DNA of 36,974 bases from Blautia sp. (GCA_017515325.1 JAFWGA010000067.1:1-36974), one strand, 5' to 3'; positions 7,220 through 16,294 are shown, numbered from the stretch's first letter. Numbers and translations: made by a program. The notes: generated by a model not told the origin, from the sequence alone.

Positions 7220-10200
7220 TTATACAGCCTCATCCGTATCGCTTTCCTCGCTGTCTTCATTATTATTCTGTCTGAACATATTTCCGTTTGCGAATCTGCT
7301 GTTCTGGAAGGGGTAGAGACCGGTGGGGACAGCGGACTGATAATAAACCGTCTGTCCATCGCTGATCCCCGAAACAATCTCCACATGATCACTGTCGGAG
7401 ATCCCGGTTGTCACCTGAACCTCACCGCTTAGTTTTCCTTCCTCTGTCTTCTCGGTATAGACATAGGTCCCGCCCAATTTCTCATGGATCGCATCGGCAG
7501 GAATGACACAGACGTTCTCGCTTTCATCTATGGTAATGGCAACCGTAACGCTCATCCCTGACATCATGCGTTCATCTCTGAGCAGGGAGAGAGTAACCGG
7601 ATATTTTGTCACGCCGCCGCTGTTTTTCCCGCTGGAGGCGATCTTTGTCACAATACCGGCAAAGGATTCCTCGGGGAGAGCGTCAAGGGTCAGTTCCGCA
7701 AGCTGTCCCGCCTCTATGGAGCGGATATCAAGCTCGCTGACCTGAATGGTAACCTTCATCAACTGATTGTTGGCCACAGTAAAGCCTGTCGTATCCGGAT
7801 AAGAGCTTGTGCTTCCCCAGTAAGAGGAGCCACCGGACGTTAAGCCGGAAATCCCACTGCCGCTTCCCAGGGCATTGGCAAGAGACTGATAATCTGCAGC
7901 TCCCCCCTCCAGGGATTTGACAAGGGATGAATAGTCCGTATTCCCGGCACCGCCAAGCAGACTGGCCAGATCACCGGATCCACCGGCAGAGCTGCCCAGC
8001 AGACTGGACAAGCCGGAATTTCCGCTTCCGGAGCTGCCAAGAAGACTCGACAGACCGTTGCTTCCATTGCCTGAACCTCCCAGAAGACTCGACAGACCGG
8101 AGCTTCCGCTGCCCGCGCCCCCCAGAAGACTCGACAGACCGGAGCTTCCGCTGCCCGCGCCTCCCAAAAGACTCGATAGACCAGAGCCCGATCCCCCCAG
8201 AAGACTGGACAAGCCGGATCCCGATCCGCCAAGAAGACTGGGCAGACCGGAGCCTCCCAAACTGCCAAGAAGACTCGATAAGCCAGAACCTCCCAGCAGG
8301 CTCGAAAGACCTGATGATCCCAGACTGCTAAAAAGTTTTGACAATCCTGATCCTGAACCTCCTATCAGGCCAGACAAACCTGAACTACCAATGCCGGCCA
8401 GCAGACTGGACAAACCGTTTCCGTCAAACAGACCGGGCAGTCCGCCCATAGCTCCCGCTGCCCTGGCCAAATGGTTAATCAATGCCGTGAAATCGAGTTT
8501 TGGAATACTTCCCGGGCTTGTTGTCGGTGTAGGGGTTATCGTCTGTGTAGGAGTAACAGTAACCGGATAGAATGGGATACGGGTGGGTGTCGGCGTCGGC
8601 GGCTCCACCGGCTCCTGGGTGGGTGTAGCAGTCGGCTGCTCTGCCGGCTCCTGGGTGGGCGTTGGCGTAGCCGGCTCCATCGGCTCCTGGGTGGGCGTTG
8701 GCGTAGCCGGCTCTGTCGGCTCCTGGGTGGGCGTTGGCGTAGCCGGCTCTGTCGGCTCCTGGGTGGGCGTAGCCGTTGGCGGTTCTGTCGGCTCCTGGGT
8801 GGGCGTTGGCGTAGCCGGCTCTGTCGGCTCCTGGGTGGGCGTAGCCGTTGGATATTCTATCGGTTCCTCGGCAGGCATCGGTGTAGGCGGCTCTCCCCCT
8901 TCTTCTGTATTCCTCATCGTTAATGGCGGCACTTCAGTCGGTGTTACCGATAAGGGCAAAACCACAATCACCGTAGAAGCAGCTTCCGTGTCAGCCTCAC
9001 TGCCTGAAGCAGCGGGTTCTTTATCGTCGATTGCGACGGCTGTCGCAGCTGTATCCGGGATCTCCTGGTTTTTCTTTGCATCAAGGGATTCCTGAGCAGC
9101 CAGAAGCCTTTGAACCAGATCTTTCTCCTCCCAGTCGGAAGGACTCTCTCCGAAAGGGTTCTCCCCCTGATCAGATACAGCACTTTCCTTTGAAAATTCC
9201 TCTGCCCCATCGGCAGAAAAGCTCTCCTCAAAGACAAGCTCTTCCCCGATGAAAGTATCCGTCTGTTCTGTGGCACTTTCAGTTTCGCCGGCAGCATCGC
9301 TTCCTTCCGGGTAAAGCTCCGACCCGCCGACAGTATCTCCGGGATCCGGGGAAGTCTTGGCTTCCTGGGCAAGCTCCTGCAGGCGTGCAAGAGCCTGGGC
9401 ATCATTCAGATAATACTCAGAAGCCTGATTTCCCCAGTCCGCAGACTCGGCAGCAAATTCTCCCTTTGAACCATTTTCATAACCTGTGCCGACTTCCCGG
9501 TCATACCCGCTTTCAGACTCTGTCATCTGTCCTTCGTCAGCAGCCACGTCAGCTTCCCGGTCATACCCGCTTTCAGACTCTGCCATCTGTACTTCGTCAG
9601 CAGCCATGCCGGCTTCCCGGTCATACCCACTTCCAGACTCTGCCATCTGTCCTTCGTCAGCAGCCATGCCGGCTTCCCAGCCGGATTCATCGGCTGGCGC
9701 CTCCTCGAAGGCTGCCAGATCTCCTCCGACAAATAGATCTTCCAGATCTTCATATTCCTCTGTTTCCGCTCTTTCAGCCCCGGCAACCATGTAGGCGATC
9801 CCCACAATGATTTCATCGTAGCGACCGTCAGCATCGGTATCCTGTATTAAAAATTCATAGCCATCATTCTCCGGAGCACGGATCACAAAACGATCCGAGG
9901 CCGGATAGAAGTAAACCCGATCAGCCGTATCCGCCTTCAGGCTGACGACAGCGATCGCGCGGCTCCCTGCCTGCAGGTTTCCGGCGGGAATCCAATCTAA
10001 GGTCACAGCATGATAGCAGCCTTCCTGTCCTGTCTCCTCCAGCAGCAGCTGGATCAGGGAATCAAGCTCATCTGCAGCCATAAGGAGGCTGCCGGTTGCC
10101 GGCCTTCGGATCGGAAGATCAACCACCCCTTCCAGGTATCTCTCCTGAATGCCTGCGCTGAAAACGGGCGCTGTCTGTCCTGAATCCGCTCCATAATCCT

Positions 10201-11581
10201 CCTCACCGACTATCGGATCAGGTGCTGTCTCCTCTCCACCGATAAAGATGTCCTGCCAGGCTCCACTGTCCCTGTCAATAGAACCGGCAGCCACCGTACC
10301 CTGTCCGGCAGCGCCATATACCCCATCGTCTGTTCCTTCATGGAAAAGATCGGCAGCAGCATCCCTGCCGTCGCCGGCATCCCCGGCAACAAAAATATCA
10401 TCCGCATAGGAAAGACGGACTGCCCCCGTCTGTCCTTTCAGTCTTCCCAGGGGAACCACTCCTCCGTCTAGGCTTTGGGCAGAGTAGCTCACCCCCATGG
10501 CCGCAAGTGAGGGCAAACCGGAAAGAGCGGAAAGCCCCAGGGAGCTCTGAACAGAGCCGGAACCGGATACAGCCGTCACCTCTGTGTCATCGCTGAGATT
10601 CACATCCTGAACGACTCCGCCGACACTGGCTATAATGACACCATTATTTTCATAGCTGCGAAGCCTTCCCAGCGTTTTAACCAGATCTTCTCGTTCTGCG
10701 ATCAGTTCTTCCCGACGGTAATCATCATTCACACCATCCAGCAACAATAAGCGGTCGTCCCGATCCACCAGCGTATTCTCGCTGACATATACCTGATCCA
10801 CGGTCCCTGTAGAGGCCGTGATCTGATAGGGCTGGTGAATATAGAGACTGCCCTCTCCATAGGTACGGGAGCCATTGACATCCTGAACGCTGGCGCGCAC
10901 TCCGACTCTTTTTCCGCTGTCCGATATCGTAACAGTGGCAGAACCGTTCTGTACAGTATCCACCGTACCGCTGCTGCGGCTGCCATCAGACAGCAGGACA
11001 CTGACACGCTGGTTGGCAGAAAGACTACCGTCATCGGCAATGTCCAACGCCATCCTCCCGTCAGTAGACATGACCATCAGCATGCCATGCTCATCCATCA
11101 CATCAGATACCTTGTCCCCGCCATGGGCAAAAATCTGCTTGATGCGCCCCGGCACAGAAGCTTTTACCATTCTCTCATCCGATGCGGTATCCAGATCCTC
11201 CAGTTCGTCATCTATGTCCTCGAGGGCGGACTGTACTTCCCGGATGGCCTTAGTCACAGACCGGTGATTCACCGTGGCCAGGGTCTGCCCTTCTTCCACG
11301 ACATCTCCGCTTTCCACCAATACCTTGTCGATTTTAATGCCCGCAGGAACCAGAATCTTTTCCGCTTCCCCGTCTGAAAGAGTCCCCGTCCCTATGACCG
11401 TACTGCGGATCGTGCTCCGGGTGGCCTGTGCACTGAGGATACTCTGATTTGCCTCATCAATCTGACGCTGTTTCCTTACCTGGGAGAAGCGGGTATAAGC
11501 GCCAAGAGAAACTAGTGCGACACACACAGCCGTTATTCCCGCAATAATTCGTTTTTTCTTTCTGGACTTTCTTCCCGCCAT
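7220..11581 (-). CDS. Giant HlyD/MacA/YknX-like adaptor with a ~930-residue insertion
   Basis: This 1453-residue protein is several times longer than usual adaptors (about 350-550). It begins GRKSRKKKRIIAGITAV: basic residues then one membrane span (about 10-28). Next come a biotinyl-lipoyl half-motif (ILVPAGIKIDKVLVESGDVV, about 76-95), an acidic coiled-coil-like hairpin, further beta-barrel modules, and a second lipoyl half near 310-335. The barrel resumes only at about 1265 (VTIQVSELDIRSIEAGQLAE) and runs to the C terminus. Between these lie linker with D[IL]Fx[AG]G[DEN] motifs, a folded-looking beta module (about 466-606), three 20-residue acidic repeats (638-697), an acidic stretch, PTQEP/TPT repeats (908-1005) and SGLSSLLGG repeats (1055-1211). 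The ATG at 11581 has GGGAG upstream. It precedes the ABC ATPase and permease genes. The insertion is in frame and free of stops over 2.8 kb, so it is translated. Role inferred: extracellular linker of the ABC pump with a surface-exposed extension. Confidence 0.88.
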   Translation of the reverse strand: MAGRKSRKKKRIIAGITAVCVALVSLGAYTRFSQVRKQRQIDEANQSILSAQATRSTIRSTVIGTGTLSDGEAEKILVPAGIKIDKVLVESGDVVEEGQTLATVNHRSVTKAIREVQSALEDIDDELEDLDTASDERMVKASVPGRIKQIFAHGGDKVSDVMDEHGMLMVMSTDGRMALDIADDGSLSANQRVSVLLSDGSRSSGTVDTVQNGSATVTISDSGKRVGVRASVQDVNGSRTYGEGSLYIHQPYQITASTGTVDQVYVSENTLVDRDDRLLLLDGVNDDYRREELIAEREDLVKTLGRLRSYENNGVIIASVGGVVQDVNLSDDTEVTAVSGSGSVQSSLGLSALSGLPSLAAMGVSYSAQSLDGGVVPLGRLKGQTGAVRLSYADDIFVAGDAGDGRDAAADLFHEGTDDGVYGAAGQGTVAAGSIDRDSGAWQDIFIGGEETAPDPIVGEEDYGADSGQTAPVFSAGIQERYLEGVVDLPIRRPATGSLLMAADELDSLIQLLLEETGQEGCYHAVTLDWIPAGNLQAGSRAIAVVSLKADTADRVYFYPASDRFVIRAPENDGYEFLIQDTDADGRYDEIIVGIAYMVAGAERAETEEYEDLEDLFVGGDLAAFEEAPADESGWEAGMAADEGQMAESGSGYDREAGMAADEVQMAESESGYDREADVAADEGQMTESESGYDREVGTGYENGSKGEFAAESADWGNQASEYYLNDAQALARLQELAQEAKTSPDPGDTVGGSELYPEGSDAAGETESATEQTDTFIGEELVFEESFSADGAEEFSKESAVSDQGENPFGESPSDWEEKDLVQRLLAAQESLDAKKNQEIPDTAATAVAIDDKEPAASGSEADTEAASTVIVVLPLSVTPTEVPPLTMRNTEEGGEPPTPMPAEEPIEYPTATPTQEPTEPATPTPTQEPTEPPTATPTQEPTEPATPTPTQEPTEPATPTPTQEPMEPATPTPTQEPAEQPTATPTQEPVEPPTPTPTRIPFYPVTVTPTQTITPTPTTSPGSIPKLDFTALINHLARAAGAMGGLPGLFDGNGLSSLLAGIGSSGLSGLIGGSGSGLSKLFSSLGSSGLSSLLGGSGLSSLLGSLGGSGLPSLLGGSGSGLSSLLGGSGSGLSSLLGGAGSGSSGLSSLLGGAGSGSSGLSSLLGGSGNGSNGLSSLLGSSGSGNSGLSSLLGSSAGGSGDLASLLGGAGNTDYSSLVKSLEGGAADYQSLANALGSGSGISGLTSGGSSYWGSTSSYPDTTGFTVANNQLMKVTIQVSELDIRSIEAGQLAELTLDALPEESFAGIVTKIASSGKNSGGVTKYPVTLSLLRDERMMSGMSVTVAITIDESENVCVIPADAIHEKLGGTYVYTEKTEEGKLSGEVQVTTGISDSDHVEIVSGISDGQTVYYQSAVPTGLYPFQNSRFANGNMFRQNNNEDSEESDTDEAV
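7949..8419 (-). repeat. Coding tandem repeat, SGLSSLLGG units
   Basis: About a dozen units of the form (G/S)SGLSSLLGG, most about 10-14 residues, encode a Gly/Ser/Leu-rich stretch of the adaptor. DNA units are near-identical in places (8060-8280). Amphipathic Leu spacing suggests adhesive or assembling behaviour rather than an inert linker. Confidence 0.85.
8567..8860 (-). repeat. Coding tandem repeat, Pro/Thr (PTQEP) stalk
   Basis: Eight or so 12-residue units of the form TPTQEPTEPATP (36 bp each) make an extended Pro/Thr stalk in the adaptor, of the kind used by Gram-positive surface proteins to span the cell wall. Copy-number variation between strains would be expected. Confidence 0.85.
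9491..9670 (-). repeat. Three 60-bp coding repeats in the adaptor
   Basis: Three direct 20-residue units of the form GMAADEGQMAESESGYDREA encode a strongly acidic stretch. The DNA units differ at only a few bases, so the array arose by recent duplication. Confidence 0.85.
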
Positions 11582-11598
11582 AAAGCTCCCTTCTTTAC

Positions 11599-11669
11599 AA
11601 AAAAAGTGTGCTGAGGGGAAAATTCCCGACCATGTATGAAACATAGCCGGGAATTTTCCTCTGGCACAC
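11599..11669 (-). terminator. Intrinsic terminator just upstream of the adaptor gene
   Basis: On the minus strand, a ~22-bp near-perfect stem (arms at 11648-11669 and 11606-11628, with core GGAAAATTCCCG and its complement) is followed by seven T residues (11599-11605) and then by the adaptor ribosome site. It separates the xxxLxxG gene from the adaptor-ABC genes. It lies downstream of a possible promoter at 11705-11733, so it may act as an attenuator as well as an end signal. Confidence 0.75.
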
Positions 11670-11704
11670 CGAGAACCATTCCCTGATACACCATTCATAT
11701 ATCA

Positions 11705-11733
11705 ATGATATGTTATTTTCAATATAAAATCAA
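11705..11733 (-). promoter_or_regulatory. Possible promoter for adaptor-ABC genes
   Basis: On the minus strand: TTGATT (11728-11733), a 17-base spacer, TATCAT (11705-11710). Predicted start near 11698 gives a ~117-base leader that contains the terminator at 11599-11669. The AT-rich setting makes chance matches easier. Confidence 0.45.
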
Positions 11734-11773
11734 GAATCACTTTATGGTGTTATGTCTCTTTGCCGGCAGATAT

Positions 11774-14700
11774 TCAGGCTTCATCCCCTTCCTTTTCCAC
11801 TGCTCCGGTCTGAATGATAAATTTCACACTGCTGGGCATATCGTCAGCCTTTCCACTGAAGCTTGAATACATCATATCCTCGGACTGGAGTGCCTTCAGC
11901 CGATCCATCATGCTTCCCATCTCTCCTCCGGAGAAGATGTCCGTGAGCTGGCTGATCCCCTCATCGTAGAATGTCTTTTCTCCCTCTGCCAATTGAGAGG
12001 CACCGTCGTCGAGCTTACCGATTCCTTCCGACAGCTGGCCGCTGCCGTCCATGATCTTCGATGCGCCGTCGTCAAGCTTCTTTACCCCGTCAAAGAGCTG
12101 TGCGGCTCCATCATTCAGCTTGTCACTGTTGCCGGCCAGCTGGCTTGCCCCGCTGTTCAGCTTGGCATTGTTGGAGGTAAGGGTATCGACCCCGTTATTC
12201 AGCGTTGCGCTTGAAGAGGTCAGCTGTGACATACCGTTTGTCAGCTGAGGAGAAGCATTGATCAGCTGATCTGCGCCACTGTTCAGCTGTCCGGAGGAGC
12301 CTGTCAGCTTCTGTACCCCACTGTTCAGCTGTCCGGAGGAATCCATCAGCTTGTCTGCCCCACTGTTCAGCTGATCAGAAGAACCCATCAGCTGATCTGC
12401 TCCGGCATTCAGCTTCTCGCTGTTTGCCATCAGCTGATCCGCTCCGCCACTGAGCTGTTCCGAAGAACCCATCAGCTGATCCGCCCCGGCGTTCAGCTTG
12501 CCTGATGAATCCATCAGCGTTTCCGCGCCTGTTTTCAGAGTATCGCCGTTGGTGATCAAGGCAGAGGCACCATCCTTCAGCTGTGCTCCTGCTGTCATTA
12601 ACTGATCAACCCCATCCTGAAGGCTGTCATTATTCGACTGCAGGGTCTGTACTCCCTGCTGAAGCAGAGTTGTGGCCTGGCTGAACTGAGCCAGTCCGTC
12701 CGCAAGGCTTGCACCTCCCGCCATCAGTGCATCCGCTCCCTCCGAAAGAGCCTGAGTGTTGGCGTTATTCTCGCCCTGCAGGGTGACAATACCGGCAGCC
12801 AGCTCGGCGCCGCCCTCTTGCAGTTGGCCGGCCCCTGACCTGAGGCTTTCCTGGGCCTGCTGTAAGGTCTCCCCATCATAGGCAGCCTGAAGCTGGGCGT
12901 TTCCTTCCGTCAGGGCATCTGCTCCCTCCTGAAGCTGAGCAAATTCTGCTTTCATTGTCTCAAGATCCATGCCGGACAGATCCGAAGCCAGTCCGGAGAT
13001 AGTATCCAGAATCGTCAGCATTTTTTCCAGCTTCTCCTGGATCTGTCCTGCCTTCTGTTCCAGCACCTTCGAAAGGGAATCATAACCTGTCCCATCCCCC
13101 AGAGAATCAAGGATATCCGAGAGGCTGTTCCATCCCGACAGCTGATCGGCCAGCCCGGAAAGATCTGTCTCAGAAAGCTTTCCGGACACTGTCTGAACTG
13201 CCGAATCCGCCTTGGCCAGACTGTCGCTGACACTGTCAAACCCTGCGCCGATCTGGCCTTCCAGGCTGTCAAGAGCATCTGCCAGAGCCAGAAGTCCAAC
13301 TGCTGCGCTGCCGCCTGACTGAACCTCCGGATCAGAAAGCCCTACAGCTGCCGGATCCGCCGTAAACAGCTCCTCCAGCTCCGCAGCCGATACATCCACG
13401 GTAAAGAGATCGTCAAGGGAAAGGCCTCCCTCAAAGAAATCGCCCAGTGACAGATCACCCAAAGAATCGCTGTCTGCCTGGGTATCATTTCCTGCCTCAA
13501 ACTCCATGGGACCTATGTCAACCGAATCAACAGCAATGTCGATGGGCTCAATGGCAACAGATCCGATTCCACCTGAGACTGAGCCATCTGTCTGATCTGC
13601 AGCAGCCTCATCTCCTGCCATAAACAGATCCGTCTGCCCGTCCCCGGTTCCGATGGGATCGATGGTCTGAATGCCTGACAGATCCAACCCGGACATGTCC
13701 AGGCCGGAATCGTTACCGGCAGCGAAAATATCCCCGGAAAGAGCTCCTCCCTCCTGCAGCCTGGCCTGGGCATCAGAAAGCTCCTGCGTCTGCTGCTGCA
13801 TCCTCGCCTGCACCTGAGAAAGCTCCTGGGCCTGCTGCTCTACCCTTGCCTGAGCATCAGAAAGCTCCTGGGCCTGCCGGTCAGCCCTGGCCTGAGCATC
13901 GGAAAGCTCCTGAGCCTGCTGCTGAGTCGTCGTCTGGGCCTGGGCAAGCTCCTGGGCCTGCTGCCGCAGCAAATCCTCCTGAGCCTGTACCTGAGCCGCC
14001 AGGACTCTGAGCTGTCCGGACAGGGAAGAGATAGATCCGACTGCTGTCTCCTTTGTCTTCTGCACATCAGCCTGAGCAGTCTGAATGTATCCGCTGATTT
14101 CAGCCAGAGCCGTTCCCGCTGTTTCCAGTGCCTTAGTGTCAAGATCAAGCTGCTTCAAAGCCGATCCTAAGGTTTCCGACAGTTTTCCTGACATCTGGGG
14201 AAGCTGTCCCAGCGCATCCAGGATTTCCCTGATACTGTTGGCGTAATCCAGGATTCCCTGGACCAGCTCCCGTGCCCCGTCGATATTCTCCTTAAAGGTT
14301 TCGGCTGTCCCTTCCGGAAGATCCAGCCCTTCCAGCTTTTGCGCCAGACCGTTCATGGCATCCACTGCAGTTGAAATTCCCTTCACCGCCGCGTCAATGC
14401 CGGGAACCAGCTTTCCGATCCCATCCACCAGAGCCGTTTCCCCGTCCAGGTACCGGATGATGCCGTCTGCCAGAGCCGAGCCTCCGTCAATATAGGCTTT
14501 TGTGCCATCCGTCACCTGCAGGGAGCCGTTGACATAGTTCCTGACCCCGCCGGCCAGGGTATCCGCACCGGCTTTGTAGGTAAGGACTCCCTCTGACAGA
14601 CTCTCAAAACCGCTTCCGTAGTCCCCCATTTTATCGTTTAGTGTCGCCACACCATCGGTATATTGTCTCACACCGTTTCCCAGCTTTTCCATGCCTGCCG

Positions 14701-16294
14701 TATAGGCAAGCACTCCCTGGCTCAGGGTTCCGGTGCCATCGGCATATTTCTTTACGCCCTCTCCCAGCTGATCCGCTCCGGCCGTATAAGCCTTCACCCC
14801 TTCTCCCAGCTGGTCAGTACCGGCAGTATAGGCCTTCACGCCCTCTCCCAGCTGATCCGCTCCGGCCGTGTAAGCCTTTACTCCCTCTCCTAAAGTATCC
14901 ACACCGGCCGTGTACTGCTTCACTCCGTTCCCGAGGGTATCCACACCGGCCGTATACTGTTTCACTCCTGCCCCTAAGGTATCCACACCGGCTGTATACT
15001 GCTTCACTCCTGCCCCCAGGGTATCCACACCGGCCGTATACTGCTTCACCCCGTTCCCCAGAGTTGTCACTCCCTGGGTATAGGTATTCAGGCCGTCGGC
15101 CAGGGTTCCCACTCCCTGGGTATACTTCTTCACCCCACTGCCAAGGGTCTCCACGCCGGCGGTATATTCCTTCACCCCGGCAGCCAGGGTATCCACACCG
15201 TCCGTATAAGTCTTCAGACCGCTTTTGAGCGTATCGCCACCCTCCGAGAGCTGTCCGATCCCTTCGGTCAGCTGTGTCAGTCCGTCAGCAAACTCCTGGT
15301 ACTTCTCATTGAGCTGGTGCGTCCCACTGTAAAGATCTCCGGCGCCGTTGAGCAGCTTCATCGCTGCATCATCCAGCTGGGACAAGGACTTCTCCAGGTC
15401 ATCCAGGCTGTCTATGTTTTTCGGATCCATATCCTGGAAAAGATCCGTCAAAGCCGCCGTATAGGTGCCTGCCAGTTCAAAATCATGGACATCCGCTTCT
15501 ACGGCGAAGCCTTCACCGACCGGGAGCATATCAGCCAGCTTGTCTTCCAGGCCAAGGCTTTCCTTCAGGCCAGGCATGGCGTAGCCAAGAACCAGATTTC
15601 TGCTGCCATCGGAGATACACTTCCCGTTATCCACCGTAATATTGGTAAAGTTCTCCACCGGGAGAACCATACCTGTCACTGTGACAAAGGGAGAATAAAG
15701 GGACTGCATTTTCCCGTTGATCTTCTTTTTTACCTCGGCATGATTCGTGAAGGCTACCTCTATCCTGACATGGCCGTTCTGCCCGGCCAGGGCAGCAGGA
15801 GCTATTTTCTCTCCGTTCAGGTAATAGGTGACCTGCATGTCAACAGGCAGCCTCTGTGTCGTGCTGCCCTGGTAATAGATATCTTCATCGTCCATATTCC
15901 AGACCAGGGTTCTGCCGTCCTTCAGGAAGGTCTCATCCCCTTTGACGTTTTCTATGTCTGTCAGATCCGTCTTGTCCAGCAAAGCCCCAACCGTATTACC
16001 GGAGTTCTTCAGCCAGTCTGAAACAGAGACCTGACTGACGGATCCGTCCGGATTGGCCGTGGCAAAAACGGTCTCCTCCTTGGAAACGGTAAAATCCGTG
16101 GCATTCATTTTCTTCTCTTTTTTCACGGACTCATTCCCGGAGGCAGTCTCGTCTTCTGTCTGCAGGACTTCGGCAGCTGCTTCCTCCATTTCGGCTTTTG
16201 AGAGTATCGTCCTTGTCGCGATACCGCCGGCTCCGACGATCACGGCCAGAATAACAGCCAAAACCCTTCCATATTTCCTATGCTTTACTTTCAT
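11774..16294 (-). CDS. xxxLxxG heptad-repeat surface protein, YhgE/Pip-like
   Basis: This ~1506-residue protein has one N-terminal membrane span (RVLAVILAVIVGAGGIATRT, about 10-29) and a ~260-residue extracytoplasmic head. Next come a first block of xxxLxxG heptads (about 318-600, many as 14-residue GVKQYTAGVDTLG units), a helical linker and a QQAQELSDAQAR coiled-coil repeat (776-848). A Gly/Asp-rich insertion with two D[IL]Fx[AG]G[DEN] motifs follows, then a second heptad block (about 1223-1438, GADQLMGSSEQLSG units) and a short tail ending FIIQTGAVEKEGDEA. Classical YhgE/Pip proteins end in several membrane spans; this one does not, so it is a long rod anchored only at its N terminus. I set the start at the ATG of MKVKHRKYG; an ATG 4 codons and a GTG 7 codons earlier are possible. 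The heptad family is known to accompany MMPL transporters, as here. Partner role in the efflux complex is inferred. Confidence 0.85.
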   Translation of the reverse strand: MKVKHRKYGRVLAVILAVIVGAGGIATRTILSKAEMEEAAAEVLQTEDETASGNESVKKEKKMNATDFTVSKEETVFATANPDGSVSQVSVSDWLKNSGNTVGALLDKTDLTDIENVKGDETFLKDGRTLVWNMDDEDIYYQGSTTQRLPVDMQVTYYLNGEKIAPAALAGQNGHVRIEVAFTNHAEVKKKINGKMQSLYSPFVTVTGMVLPVENFTNITVDNGKCISDGSRNLVLGYAMPGLKESLGLEDKLADMLPVGEGFAVEADVHDFELAGTYTAALTDLFQDMDPKNIDSLDDLEKSLSQLDDAAMKLLNGAGDLYSGTHQLNEKYQEFADGLTQLTEGIGQLSEGGDTLKSGLKTYTDGVDTLAAGVKEYTAGVETLGSGVKKYTQGVGTLADGLNTYTQGVTTLGNGVKQYTAGVDTLGAGVKQYTAGVDTLGAGVKQYTAGVDTLGNGVKQYTAGVDTLGEGVKAYTAGADQLGEGVKAYTAGTDQLGEGVKAYTAGADQLGEGVKKYADGTGTLSQGVLAYTAGMEKLGNGVRQYTDGVATLNDKMGDYGSGFESLSEGVLTYKAGADTLAGGVRNYVNGSLQVTDGTKAYIDGGSALADGIIRYLDGETALVDGIGKLVPGIDAAVKGISTAVDAMNGLAQKLEGLDLPEGTAETFKENIDGARELVQGILDYANSIREILDALGQLPQMSGKLSETLGSALKQLDLDTKALETAGTALAEISGYIQTAQADVQKTKETAVGSISSLSGQLRVLAAQVQAQEDLLRQQAQELAQAQTTTQQQAQELSDAQARADRQAQELSDAQARVEQQAQELSQVQARMQQQTQELSDAQARLQEGGALSGDIFAAGNDSGLDMSGLDLSGIQTIDPIGTGDGQTDLFMAGDEAAADQTDGSVSGGIGSVAIEPIDIAVDSVDIGPMEFEAGNDTQADSDSLGDLSLGDFFEGGLSLDDLFTVDVSAAELEELFTADPAAVGLSDPEVQSGGSAAVGLLALADALDSLEGQIGAGFDSVSDSLAKADSAVQTVSGKLSETDLSGLADQLSGWNSLSDILDSLGDGTGYDSLSKVLEQKAGQIQEKLEKMLTILDTISGLASDLSGMDLETMKAEFAQLQEGADALTEGNAQLQAAYDGETLQQAQESLRSGAGQLQEGGAELAAGIVTLQGENNANTQALSEGADALMAGGASLADGLAQFSQATTLLQQGVQTLQSNNDSLQDGVDQLMTAGAQLKDGASALITNGDTLKTGAETLMDSSGKLNAGADQLMGSSEQLSGGADQLMANSEKLNAGADQLMGSSDQLNSGADKLMDSSGQLNSGVQKLTGSSGQLNSGADQLINASPQLTNGMSQLTSSSATLNNGVDTLTSNNAKLNSGASQLAGNSDKLNDGAAQLFDGVKKLDDGASKIMDGSGQLSEGIGKLDDGASQLAEGEKTFYDEGISQLTDIFSGGEMGSMMDRLKALQSEDMMYSSFSGKADDMPSSVKFIIQTGAVEKEGDEA
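11981..12628 (-). repeat. Second block of coding heptad repeats
   Basis: About 30 heptads, arranged mostly as 42-bp double units encoding GADQLMGSSEQLSG-like peptides. Conserved Leu at position 4 and Gly at position 7 fit the xxxLxxG class. Confidence 0.85.
13751..13969 (-). repeat. Coding coiled-coil repeat (QQAQELSDAQAR)
   Basis: Five 14-residue units, 42 bp each, encode Gln/Ala-rich helix between the two heptad blocks. Predicted parallel coiled coil by heptad spacing of Leu and Ala. Confidence 0.75.
14756..15049 (-). repeat. Near-identical 42-bp repeats in first heptad block
   Basis: Seven consecutive 42-bp units encode GVKQYTAGVDTLGA or GVKAYTAGADQLGE. Adjacent units differ by only one to a few bases, which marks recent unequal exchange or slippage. 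Confidence 0.85.

Noticed and set aside
14756-15049. Regular ~42-bp repeats as a CRISPR array
   Set aside because: Units are directly adjacent without spacers and encode in-frame xxxLxxG heptads.
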